The translations under genes and the position numbers were made by a program. Below are positions 34,332-41,837 of a stretch of DNA of 64,000 nucleotides, one piece after another; the stretch's first letter is position 1, and every line of letters begins with the position of its first letter. Source of the stretch: Mycolicibacterium sp. P9-22. Its GTDB lineage: Bacteria > Actinomycetota > Actinomycetes > Mycobacteriales > Mycobacteriaceae. Below the pieces are notes generated by a model, which saw nothing but the letters and a program-made list of their open reading frames with translations, ran no database searches and was not told the origin of the DNA. The stretch is taken from positions 62,001-126,000 of the forward strand of contig NZ_NPKP01000006.1 of NCBI RefSeq assembly GCF_008329585.1, written 5' to 3'.

Positions 34332-34994
34332 TTAGTCGGCCGCTTTCAGCAGGCCCCGATCCCGCAGCGTCTCGGCGCAGTTACCGGTGACAGCACTGAT
34401 GGTGTTGTTAAAGATCGACCAACGATCCTGATGCCCGAAACAGCGGGACAGCTTGTTCACGTAGTCCGCCAAGGTGCCGATGTCACCGGTCGCAGCCAGA
34501 TAGCAACACGTCGTCTCGTACTCGATCAAGAGATTGTTCTCGACCGCATACCTCACGAGATCGTCTGTATTGCCGAACTTTTCGAGCTCAACGAGAACCA
34601 TGTCTAGCCCCTCGCAGAGCGCGTCGGCAAATTCGCTCATATCGGTTTGATGATCGAACCGGACCTCATATGGCGCGTCCGGAATCAGATCCTCCCAGCG
34701 CCGCCGCAAGAGGAACCCGCCCGCAGGGTGCAGCACGCGCCCATGTCCCGGGCAGGCCGCGTCGATCTCGGCGGAGCCGAGCCCCACGTTGATGAAGAAT
34801 CCATGCCAGGACATGGTGCCGTTGTGCCAGTCCTCCTGGAAATTGAGCATGTCGATGAGCGGTGCGCGGGACCGTCGAAACGTCGGACCCGATTTTGTGA
34901 ATCCGCGCGCCTTCAGAAACGGTCGCACGTCTTTGGACAACACCGACTCGTAGACCCGTTTCAACTGTGACTGCGCTACCGCCCCCCGGCTCAT
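34332..34994 (-). CDS. DUF4304-like protein
   Basis: 220 residues. The pattern VYESVLSKDVRPFLKARGFTKSGPTFRR, then IDMLNFQEDWHNGTMSWHGFFINVGLG, is typical for DUF4304. The C-terminal helical part contains LIEYETTCCYLAATGDIGTLADYV. Cytoplasmic; function unknown. AGGAGG abuts the ATG at 34994, which is too close for a normal ribosome site; a start at 35033 exists but lacks a clear site, so the N-terminus is uncertain. Convergent with aspC. Confidence 0.7.
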   Translation of the reverse strand: MSRGAVAQSQLKRVYESVLSKDVRPFLKARGFTKSGPTFRRSRAPLIDMLNFQEDWHNGTMSWHGFFINVGLGSAEIDAACPGHGRVLHPAGGFLLRRRWEDLIPDAPYEVRFDHQTDMSEFADALCEGLDMVLVELEKFGNTDDLVRYAVENNLLIEYETTCCYLAATGDIGTLADYVNKLSRCFGHQDRWSIFNNTISAVTGNCAETLRDRGLLKAAD

Positions 34995-35090
34995 CCTCCT
35001 ACGGTAAGTCGCCGCGGTGGGGTGCCGACGCATTAGTTTTGCCGCCACCGCCACAGCCGACACCCGGAGGGCGCCGCCTACGCTGTTGCG

Positions 35091-36320
35091 GTGGCCCACT
35101 CGCATTCGCACTCATTGAGCGGTCCGGCACCGTTGGGCCCATTGGCGGCCCGCATCGTGATCGGCCTGCTGATCGCCCTCGGTGTGCTGACCCTGGCCGG
35201 CACGGCCTGGTTGTGGCCGAGCCAGCAGAAGGTCGACATCCCGCTACCGTTCCAGAGCTCCGCCGGCGGCAGCGTCAGCACCGAAGCCGGGCATGTGCAG
35301 TCGGTCAGCGCCGCGCAGTGCGGCGGCCCGGCGGTGGGCGTGGTGATCACCGCCCCACCGGCCCCCATGACGGGCCCGGATTCGCCCTGCACCCAGGCCT
35401 TCATCGCCATCGGGTCGGGGCCAAACGCCGGCGCGTACACCGTCCTCGAGTTCAGTGGCGGGCCCGGTCAGCCACAGCTGGCGGTCGGCGACGATATCCG
35501 GATCACCCGCGCGGTCGATCCCACCGGGACCACGGCCTACTCGTTCTACGACTATGAGCGGGCCTGGCCGCTGGCGGCGCTGGCCGCGGCCTTCGCGGTG
35601 GTGGTCGTGGCGATCGCCGGCTGGCGCGGACTGCGGGCGCTGATCGGCATCGTCGTCGCCTTCGGCGTTCTGGTGGTGTTCATGCTGCCCGCGCTGCGAG
35701 ATGGCGCCAACGCCATTCCGGTTGCGCTGGTCGCCTCATCGCTGATCCTCTACGCCGTGCTCTATCTGGCGCACGGGGTGAGTCTGCGCACCAGCGCCGC
35801 CCTGCTCGGCACCCTGACCTCGCTGGTGCTCGCCACCGTGTTGTCCTGGGGGGCAATCGAACTGACGCAGCTGACCGGGTTGTCCGAGGAGGAGAACAAC
35901 GCCGTCGCGACCTATCTGGGTGGGGTGTCCATCACCGGCCTGCTACTGGCCGGTTTCATCATCGGCTCGCTCGGTGTGCTCAACGATGTCACCGTGACGC
36001 AGGCCTCGACGGCTTTCGAGCTCGCCGAGCACAGCGATTCACGGCGCGCGGTCTTCTTCGGCGCCATGCGGGTGGGCCGCGACCACATCGCGAGCACCGT
36101 CTACACCCTGGTGCTCGCGTATGCCGGTAGCGCGCTGCCACTGCTGCTGCTGTTCAGTGTGGCCAACCGGTCGTTGGGTGACGTGCTGGTCAGCGAGAGC
36201 GTGGCCATCGAGATCGCCCGTTCCGCGGTCGGCGGTATCGCGCTGGCGCTGTCGGTGCCGCTGACGACGGCGATCGCGGCGGCGCTCGCCACGCCGACGT
36301 CGCGCGCTGCAACCAGCTGA
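35091..36320 (+). CDS. YibE/F family membrane protein
   Basis: 409 residues with a His-rich N-terminus (AHSHSHSL), one early helix, an external domain of about 100 residues and seven or more helices. The core FGVLVVFMLPALRDGANAIPVALVASSLILYAVLYLAHGVSLRTS and LGVLNDVTVTQASTAFELAE are YibE/F signatures. Transport function is unproven. GTG start at 35091, divergent from the DUF4304 gene. Confidence 0.88.
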   Translation: MAHSHSHSLSGPAPLGPLAARIVIGLLIALGVLTLAGTAWLWPSQQKVDIPLPFQSSAGGSVSTEAGHVQSVSAAQCGGPAVGVVITAPPAPMTGPDSPCTQAFIAIGSGPNAGAYTVLEFSGGPGQPQLAVGDDIRITRAVDPTGTTAYSFYDYERAWPLAALAAAFAVVVVAIAGWRGLRALIGIVVAFGVLVVFMLPALRDGANAIPVALVASSLILYAVLYLAHGVSLRTSAALLGTLTSLVLATVLSWGAIELTQLTGLSEEENNAVATYLGGVSITGLLLAGFIIGSLGVLNDVTVTQASTAFELAEHSDSRRAVFFGAMRVGRDHIASTVYTLVLAYAGSALPLLLLFSVANRSLGDVLVSESVAIEIARSAVGGIALALSVPLTTAIAAALATPTSRAATS

Positions 36321-36330
36321 AGCAACGACC

Positions 36331-36406
36331 GACCGCGAGATTGTGGTTATCGCCAAGAAGTGCGAGTAGCGATGTCGATAACTGCAATCTGGCGGAGCGC
36401 GCGGTC
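36331..36406. repeat. Imperfect long inverted repeat between YibE/F and rmlA
   Basis: Nested arms: GACCGCG (36331-36337) with CGCGGTC (36400-36406), and AGATTG-TG-GTTATCG (36338-36352) with CGATAAC-TG-CAATCT (36376-36390). The right part touches the rmlA stop. It may be a bidirectional terminator of the two convergent genes or a small dispersed palindrome; the sequence has no U-run. Confidence 0.6.
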
Positions 36407-37268
36407 AGCGCTGCAGCAACTCCAGCAGATACGCCCCGTAACCCGACTTGAGCAGGCCCTGCGCCCGCGCTGCGAGCTGGTCGTCGTCGATGAAGCCGAG
36501 GCGCCAGGCCACTTCTTCGGGGGCGCTGATCTTCAGTCCCTGGCGCTGCTCGATGGTCCGTACGAAATCGCTTGCGTCCAGCAGGGAATCGAAGGTCCCG
36601 GTGTCCAGCCACGCGGTGCCGCGGGCCAGCGTCTCCACCGACAATCGGCCCTGGCTCAGGTAGATCTGGTTGATCTCGGTGATCTCGTATTCGCCGCGCG
36701 CGGACTTCTGCAGCGACCGGGCGATCTCCACCACGTCGTTGTCGTAGAAGTACAGCCCGGGCACCGCGTAGTGCGATTTCGGTGTGGCGGGTTTCTCCTC
36801 GAGTGAGAGAGCCCGGCCGTCGGCATCGAACTCGACGACACCGTAGGCCGACGGGTTGGCCACCCAGTATGCGAAAATAGCTCCGCCGCTGATGCTTTGG
36901 AAGCGCCGCAGCCCCGTGCCGAGGCCGGGGCCGTAGAAGATGTTGTCGCCCAACACCAGTGCCACCGAGTCGTCACCGATGTGATCGGCGCCGATCACGA
37001 AGGCCTGCGCCAGACCGTCGGGTTCGTCCTGCACTGCGTAGGTGAGGTTGATACCGAGATCGGCACCGTCGCCGAGCAACCGGTGGAACGCCGCGGCGTC
37101 ATGGCCGGTGGTAATGATCTGGATGTCGCGGATGCCCGCCATCATCAACGTGCTCAGCGGGTAGTAGATCAGCGGCTTGTCATAGACCGGCAGCAGCTGC
37201 TTGCTGATCCCCCGGGTGATCGGGTGCAGCCGGGTGCCAGATCCGCCGGCCAGGATGATGCCGCGCAT
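36405..37268 (-). CDS. rmlA: Glucose-1-phosphate thymidylyltransferase RmlA
   Basis: 287 residues. The N-terminal nucleotide-binding motif LAGGSGTRLHPITRGISKQLLPVYDKP and the YPLSTLMMAGIRDI, QDEPDGLAQAF and EEKPATPKSHYAVPGLYFYD motifs are those of RmlA, which makes dTDP-glucose from glucose-1-phosphate and dTTP. It is the first step to dTDP-rhamnose, required for the arabinogalactan-peptidoglycan linker of mycobacteria. No other rml gene is close. Its start codon directly follows the stop of the NTF2-like gene, so translation is coupled. Confidence 0.95.
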   Translation of the reverse strand: MRGIILAGGSGTRLHPITRGISKQLLPVYDKPLIYYPLSTLMMAGIRDIQIITTGHDAAAFHRLLGDGADLGINLTYAVQDEPDGLAQAFVIGADHIGDDSVALVLGDNIFYGPGLGTGLRRFQSISGGAIFAYWVANPSAYGVVEFDADGRALSLEEKPATPKSHYAVPGLYFYDNDVVEIARSLQKSARGEYEITEINQIYLSQGRLSVETLARGTAWLDTGTFDSLLDASDFVRTIEQRQGLKISAPEEVAWRLGFIDDDQLAARAQGLLKSGYGAYLLELLQR

Positions 37269-37634
37269 CTAGGTGTCGAGGTCCCGTTCGGAAAGGCCGG
37301 TCGCCGCCAGCGCCGCCTCCAGCGTCTCGTGCCGGAACACCGAGGTGACGTGGTCGTGCACCACCCGGAACGCCGATGCGTCGGCGACACCGTCGGCGCC
37401 GGTGGCGGTCTGTTCGGCGACGACGACGCCGTCGTGCACGTAGAGCCTGCCCACCTCGACGACGCCGCGCCCGGAGTTCTGCACCCAGTCCAGCAGGGCC
37501 TGATGTCCCTGAAAGGCGCCGTTGGAGTCGCCGACCTCGACATCATCGCTGCACAACGCCAGCAGGGTCTCGTTGTCACCGGCGTTCAGCGCGTCGTGCC
37601 AGGCAAGGACGGTGGCGATCTCGGAGGTGCTCAT
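37269..37634 (-). CDS. NTF2-like (SnoaL-type) protein
   Basis: 121 residues with the compact NTF2/SnoaL-like pattern: HDALNAGDNETLLALCSDDVEVGDSNGAFQGHQALLDWV. ATG at 37634. The stop TAG abuts the rmlA ATG without any spacer. NTF2-like proteins serve as isomerases, hydrolases or ligand binders; role unknown. Confidence 0.8.
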   Translation of the reverse strand: MSTSEIATVLAWHDALNAGDNETLLALCSDDVEVGDSNGAFQGHQALLDWVQNSGRGVVEVGRLYVHDGVVVAEQTATGADGVADASAFRVVHDHVTSVFRHETLEAALAATGLSERDLDT

Positions 37635-37683
37635 AGGTAGCAACTCTAGAGTCCGGCGGGCGGGAGCGAAGCGACCCGGGGAT

Positions 37684-38421
37684 CTAAAACGGCGTGCGCG
37701 CCAGCCAGCCGTCCCACACCGAGGCGTCGCCCAGGATCTCCAGGCCGGCCTCTGCCGCGGTGTGCCTGCGGGTGATGGCCAGCAGCAGTTCGACGGCCGT
37801 GCCGCGGACCGCCGCGTCGCCCTTGCCGTGCGCATGCGACCAGGAAACGCCGTCCTCGTCGTGCACGATCAACCACTCGCCGGTCGGGCCCAGGCCGTCA
37901 TCGGTGGCGTGCAGATGCAGCGTCTGCCCGCGTTCGATCGGCGCGTTCTGCTCGGTCGCCAGGTCGATCCACTCACTGACGCCGTCGGCGGCCAGGTCGG
38001 CGGGCAGAGTGAACTCTCTGCCCAGCGCCAACTCGGCGTCCGCGCGGTGCACGGTCTGCTCGTGCACCCGGCGCCGGATCCACCAGCCGGGGATGCGGGG
38101 GCCGCCGAAGGTCCACACCTTGACGTGCGGACCTATCCGTTCGACGGTGTCGATCAGCGCCTGCGCGCCGTCGTTGAGCCAGTCGATCGCCTCGTCCATG
38201 TCCTCGGGCGGCTTTCCGTCGCGCACCTCGCGCGGGTCCAGCGGCTCGGTTCGGCGGTCGGCGATTATCTGTGTGCACCAACGGTTCCCGCGTCCGACGT
38301 GACGGAACAGCTGTTTCAAGGTCCACTCGTCGCAGGTCGGCACCGGCGTCGACGGGTCAGCGTCGCGAATCAGTTCACCGAAAGACTTGGTCTGCTCGAG
38401 CAGGGCGGCTCGGAAATCCAC
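37684..38421 (-). CDS. Mycothiol-dependent maleylpyruvate isomerase-like protein
   Basis: 245 residues of the TIGR03083/MDMPI superfamily: TCDEWTLKQLFRHVGRGN..W (metal-binding His), WWIRRRVHEQTVHRADAE (second ligand pair) and a C-terminal SCP2-like domain (LHLHATDDG...). GTG start with a gap of 2 bp to the upstream P450 gene, so they are co-transcribed. The reaction probably uses mycothiol; substrate unknown. Confidence 0.86.
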   Translation of the reverse strand: MDFRAALLEQTKSFGELIRDADPSTPVPTCDEWTLKQLFRHVGRGNRWCTQIIADRRTEPLDPREVRDGKPPEDMDEAIDWLNDGAQALIDTVERIGPHVKVWTFGGPRIPGWWIRRRVHEQTVHRADAELALGREFTLPADLAADGVSEWIDLATEQNAPIERGQTLHLHATDDGLGPTGEWLIVHDEDGVSWSHAHGKGDAAVRGTAVELLLAITRRHTAAEAGLEILGDASVWDGWLARTPF

Positions 38422-38423
38422 AC

Positions 38424-39752
38424 TTACGACCGTAGCGCGGTGCGGGATTCACCGAGGGCGATTGGCAGGGTGGACCAGCCGCGCAGCACCCGGGTCTCGC
38501 GGCGGGTGCCGTCGCCGGCCAGCCGGGCGTTCGGGTAGCGCTCGAAGAATGTCCGCAGCCCGACCTCGCCCTCGGCGCGGGCCAACGCCGCACCCAGGCA
38601 GAAATGCCGCCCGCTGGAGAATGACAGATGCCTGCCCGCGTTATCGCGTTCGATGTCGAAGCGGTGCGGATCGGTGAAGACATTCGGGTCGCGGTTGGCA
38701 CCCGAGATGTAGACGAGAATGCCGGACCCCGCGGGCACCCGCATGCCGGCCAGTTCGGCGTCGTTGACCGCGATGCGCGCGCTGAGCTGCACCGGGGATT
38801 CCAGCCGCAGGATCTCCTCGACGGCGGTCGGCCACAGTTCGGGTCGTTCGGCGAGCGTCTGCAGGTGTTCGGGGTGTTCCAGCAGCATCCGGATCCCGCT
38901 GCCCAGCAGGTTCACCGTGGTCTCGAAGCCGGCGGCGAGTACCAGGCCGGCGGTGGCCACCAGCTCCCGGTGCGTCAGCGGCCCTTCCTCGGAGGCTTCC
39001 GAGGCGCGGATGATCTGGCTCATCAGATCGTCGCCGGGGTTGCGTCGCAGTTCTTCCAGGTGCGCCGACAGCCAGTCGTTGAAGCCCTGCACGGCGCCGC
39101 TGACCACCTTGTACTGCGGCCAGGTCAGGCCGATGTCCAGGCTGGCCGCGCCGTGCTCGCCGAACTCCAGGATGTGCGGACGGGCGTCTTCGGGCACCCC
39201 GAGGATGTCACCGATGACGGTGACGGGCAGCTGCCCGCAGTAGCGCGCCACGATATCGACGGTGCCGCTCTCGTCGGCGAGGTCGTCGAGCAGCCGGTTG
39301 GCGGTGTCCTGCACCCTGTCCCGCAGCGCGGCGACCGCGCGGGTGGTGAACACCGAGGACACCAGCTTGCGGTAGCGGGTGTGCTCGGGCGCCTCCACCG
39401 ACAGCATGGACGGCGGCTGCAAAGGGTGCAGCACATCGGGTTTGGTGTGGTCGATGACCCACTGCAGCGGCTTGGGCAGGTTCGACCCGAGGGCGAGGAC
39501 GCGAAAGTCCTCGGAGCGCAGCACATCGCTGCAGATCTTGTGGTCGACACTCATGTAGACGACGCGGGCCTTGACGATCGGGCCCTGGGCTCGCAGTTCC
39601 TCGGTGAACGTGACCGGGTCTTCCCGTACCGACAGGTCGGCGATCAGCCGGCCCTGCGGGTCGCCGCGGCGGGCGAACACCTTGGAGATCCCGCGGATGA
39701 CCCCGTGCATGGCCAGCCAATGGATGCGTTGTTTGATCGGGCCCTGCGCCAT
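38424..39752 (-). CDS. Cytochrome P450
   Basis: 442 residues. Heme-Cys loop FSSGRHFCLGAALARAEG (Cys385), ExxR in VEEILRLESPVQ and the I-helix LVATAGLVLAAGFETT. The I-helix has Ala/Gly-Phe-Glu-Thr-Thr as in bacterial soluble P450s. No ferredoxin gene adjoins. Divergent from a TetR regulator, with two operator-like palindromes in the 64-bp gap, so expression is probably repressed by that TetR until an inducer binds. CYP family not assigned. Confidence 0.93.
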   Translation of the reverse strand: MAQGPIKQRIHWLAMHGVIRGISKVFARRGDPQGRLIADLSVREDPVTFTEELRAQGPIVKARVVYMSVDHKICSDVLRSEDFRVLALGSNLPKPLQWVIDHTKPDVLHPLQPPSMLSVEAPEHTRYRKLVSSVFTTRAVAALRDRVQDTANRLLDDLADESGTVDIVARYCGQLPVTVIGDILGVPEDARPHILEFGEHGAASLDIGLTWPQYKVVSGAVQGFNDWLSAHLEELRRNPGDDLMSQIIRASEASEEGPLTHRELVATAGLVLAAGFETTVNLLGSGIRMLLEHPEHLQTLAERPELWPTAVEEILRLESPVQLSARIAVNDAELAGMRVPAGSGILVYISGANRDPNVFTDPHRFDIERDNAGRHLSFSSGRHFCLGAALARAEGEVGLRTFFERYPNARLAGDGTRRETRVLRGWSTLPIALGESRTALRS

Positions 39753-39764
39753 GACACTCCCCTA

Positions 39765-39817
39765 ACCGAATCGTGGTTCGGTACTGTGATGGCAGCTTAC
39801 CGAATTACAATTCGGTA
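39765..39817. promoter_or_regulatory. Two TetR operators between the P450 and tetR genes
   Basis: TACCGAATTACAATTCGGTA (39798-39817) is a near-ideal palindrome whose last base is the first base of the tetR ATG. A second, related site ACCGAA-6 nt-TTCGGT (39765-39782) lies 13 bp from the P450 start. Both share CCGAA/TTCGG, as expected for one dimer controlling both genes. Confidence 0.82.
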
Positions 39818-40434
39818 TGGCAAGGACCCGGATCCCGGCGGCACAGCGGCGTGCCCGCATCCTCGACGCGGCCGTCGAGGCGTTCGCCGAGCACGGGTTC
39901 GCCGAGGCCAAGATGCAGGACATCGCCAAGCTCGCGGGCGTGGTGCCCTCGGTGCTCTACGACCATTTCGGCTCCAAACGCGAGCTGCACATCGCCGTCC
40001 TGGAACTGCATGCCGAGCAGCTCCGGGAGCGTTCGCTGCGCCGGGTGGAGGGCGCCACCGCCGAGGAACTGGTGCGGGCGAGCATCGCCAACTACTTCGA
40101 ATTCGTCGAGGCCGACCCATTCATGTGGAGGTTCCTGCACCGCGATCCGCCGGCCGACCCGCAGACCGCGGCCGTCGTCCAAGAGATCGCCGACCGCGGC
40201 ACCGCGGCCATCGCCGATCTGATCCGGTTCGGCGCCGGTGACACCACCTCGGTGCGGGGCATCAGCCTCGACGATTCGGCGTGGATCCTGGCGCGCGCCA
40301 CCCAGTCGGCCTGCCACGGGGTGGCGACCTGGTGGTACGAGAACCGCGAGGTGCCCCGCGAACGGGTGGTCGAGCTGGTGTCCATGCTGCTGTGGCAGGG
40401 CTTCGACGGGATGCTCAAGCAGGCATCGCGTTAG
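39817..40434 (+). CDS. TetR-family regulator of the adjacent P450
   Basis: 205 residues. N-terminal helix-turn-helix AAQRRARILDAAVEAFAEHGFAEAKMQDIAKLAGVVPSVLYDHFGSKRELHIAV, then a helical ligand domain. The operator overlaps its start codon, so autorepression by steric block is likely. Its 3' end overlaps the convergent SDR gene by 4 bp. Confidence 0.92.
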   Translation: MARTRIPAAQRRARILDAAVEAFAEHGFAEAKMQDIAKLAGVVPSVLYDHFGSKRELHIAVLELHAEQLRERSLRRVEGATAEELVRASIANYFEFVEADPFMWRFLHRDPPADPQTAAVVQEIADRGTAAIADLIRFGAGDTTSVRGISLDDSAWILARATQSACHGVATWWYENREVPRERVVELVSMLLWQGFDGMLKQASR

Positions 40435-41132
40435 GTGTTGCGACCGCCGTTGACGCCGAGGATCTGTCCGGTGATGTAGCCGGCCTCCTCGGAGATCAGG
40501 AACGAGCACGCCGCGGCGATGTCCTCGGGCGTGCCCATCCGCCGCACCGGCGTCGCGGCGATGGTGTCGTTGATATCGCCCAGCAATCCCCGGCTTTCGG
40601 CGCCGCGCAACATCGGGGTGTCGATGAAGCCCGGCGGTACCGCATTGACGGTGATTCCGAACTGGCCGTATTCCAGGGCCAGTGATTTGGTCAGGCCGTT
40701 GACGGCCGACTTGGCCGACACGTAGTGGCTCATGTACGGCACACCGGAATGCGTGCTGGAGGACGAGATGTTCACGATCCGACCCCAACCGGCGTCGATC
40801 ATGTCGGGCAGGACCGCCTGCACGGTGTGGAAGACGCCGTGCAGGTTCACGTCGATCACCCGCTGCCATTCCTCGAAGGTGATGTCGGTGAACTGCTTGA
40901 AGCCGTCCAGGCCTGCCGAGTTCACCAGAACCGCGACGGGACCGAGCTTTTCGCGGATCTGGTCCAGCGCGGCGTCGACCTGCGCACGGTCGGTCACATC
41001 GACGGTGAAGGAGTGGTCATCGCCGGAGGCGTTCAGATCCAGAGTGGCGACGTTGTAGCCGTCGGCCCCGAGCCGTTGCGCGATGGCCCGCCCGATTCCG
41101 GATCCGCCGCCCGTGACCACTGCTGTCCTCAT
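40431..41132 (-). CDS. SDR-family oxidoreductase (FabG-like)
   Basis: 233 residues. NAD(P)-binding motif TGGGSGIG (7-14), NSAG near 71-74 and catalytic Tyr137-x3-Lys141 (YVSAK) with Ser in NISSSSTHSG. C-terminal GQILGVNGG is typical for short-chain dehydrogenases. It overlaps the tetR gene (ATGA, 4 bp) and is probably the direct target of that regulator. Substrate unknown; probably a secondary alcohol or 3-oxoacyl group. Confidence 0.9.
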   Translation of the reverse strand: MRTAVVTGGGSGIGRAIAQRLGADGYNVATLDLNASGDDHSFTVDVTDRAQVDAALDQIREKLGPVAVLVNSAGLDGFKQFTDITFEEWQRVIDVNLHGVFHTVQAVLPDMIDAGWGRIVNISSSSTHSGVPYMSHYVSAKSAVNGLTKSLALEYGQFGITVNAVPPGFIDTPMLRGAESRGLLGDINDTIAATPVRRMGTPEDIAAACSFLISEEAGYITGQILGVNGGRNT

Positions 41133-41716
41133 CTGGTTCCCTTCGTGGAATCGGTTGTGGGCGAACGTCTCGGGGCGCGCAGCCCCAGCGTCCGTCGTCC
41201 GGTCTCGACCAGATGGCCGAGCAGGTCTTGGTCGTCGATGGTGATCCAGGCGGGGCCAACGGCGCCGGCGATGCCACCGACCACGACAGCCGCCTTCACC
41301 AGTCCGCCGGGTCCGGGTTCGACATCGGCGAGCAGGCGCATCTGCCGTTCGATGAGCTCGGCCCAGCCGGGCTGGGTGCGCAGCTGCCGGATGACGCTGG
41401 GGTCACCGCCGAGTACGGAGACCAGCGCACGATGACGGACCGCCATCTCGGCGTAGCCGCACAGCATGGCGTCCGCCCGGGCCGGCACCCCGCGCAGGCC
41501 CTCAGCGGCTTCGACGACGGTTCCCAGGTGCCGGAAGATCGGCTCGACCACCCCGGTGAGCAGCTGCTCACGAGAGCGGAAGTGGTAGTAGATGGCCGCT
41601 TTGGTAAGTCCGAGTTCGTCGGCGATCATCTGCAGCGAGGTGCCCGCGAAGCTGTGCTGGCCGAAGAGTTTGATCGCGGCGTCGATGAGCCGCGCGCGGG
41701 TGCCCGCTGCGTCCAT
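41129..41716 (-). CDS. TetR-family regulator of the SDR operon
   Basis: 195 residues with the helix-turn-helix TRARLIDAAIKLFGQHSFAGTSLQMIADELGLTKAAIYYHFRSREQLL. Upstream sit two exact repeats (41739-41782) that look like its operators, so autoregulation is likely. First gene of a two-gene operon with the SDR enzyme. Confidence 0.92.
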   Translation of the reverse strand: MDAAGTRARLIDAAIKLFGQHSFAGTSLQMIADELGLTKAAIYYHFRSREQLLTGVVEPIFRHLGTVVEAAEGLRGVPARADAMLCGYAEMAVRHRALVSVLGGDPSVIRQLRTQPGWAELIERQMRLLADVEPGPGGLVKAAVVVGGIAGAVGPAWITIDDQDLLGHLVETGRRTLGLRAPRRSPTTDSTKGTR

Positions 41717-41738
41717 GACCTTCTCCCCACTCCCGGCG

Positions 41739-41782
41739 TACTTGCCGATCGTAAAGCAGTTTACTTGCCGATCGTAAAGCAG
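41739..41782. promoter_or_regulatory. Tandem 21-bp operators upstream of tetR
   Basis: Two identical 21-bp copies, containing CTTGCCGATCGTAAAGCAG, start at 41739 and 41762 (23-bp period). Each is a palindrome-like sequence around CGATCG (TT-x2-CGATCG-x2-AA on the other strand). They lie 22-66 bp upstream of the tetR start at 41716, over the expected promoter. Confidence 0.82.
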
Positions 41783-41837
41783 GGCTAGTCGAAAATCGGG
41801 CCGCGCCCGAAGACGCGGCCCGATCGGTGGAGAAAGG

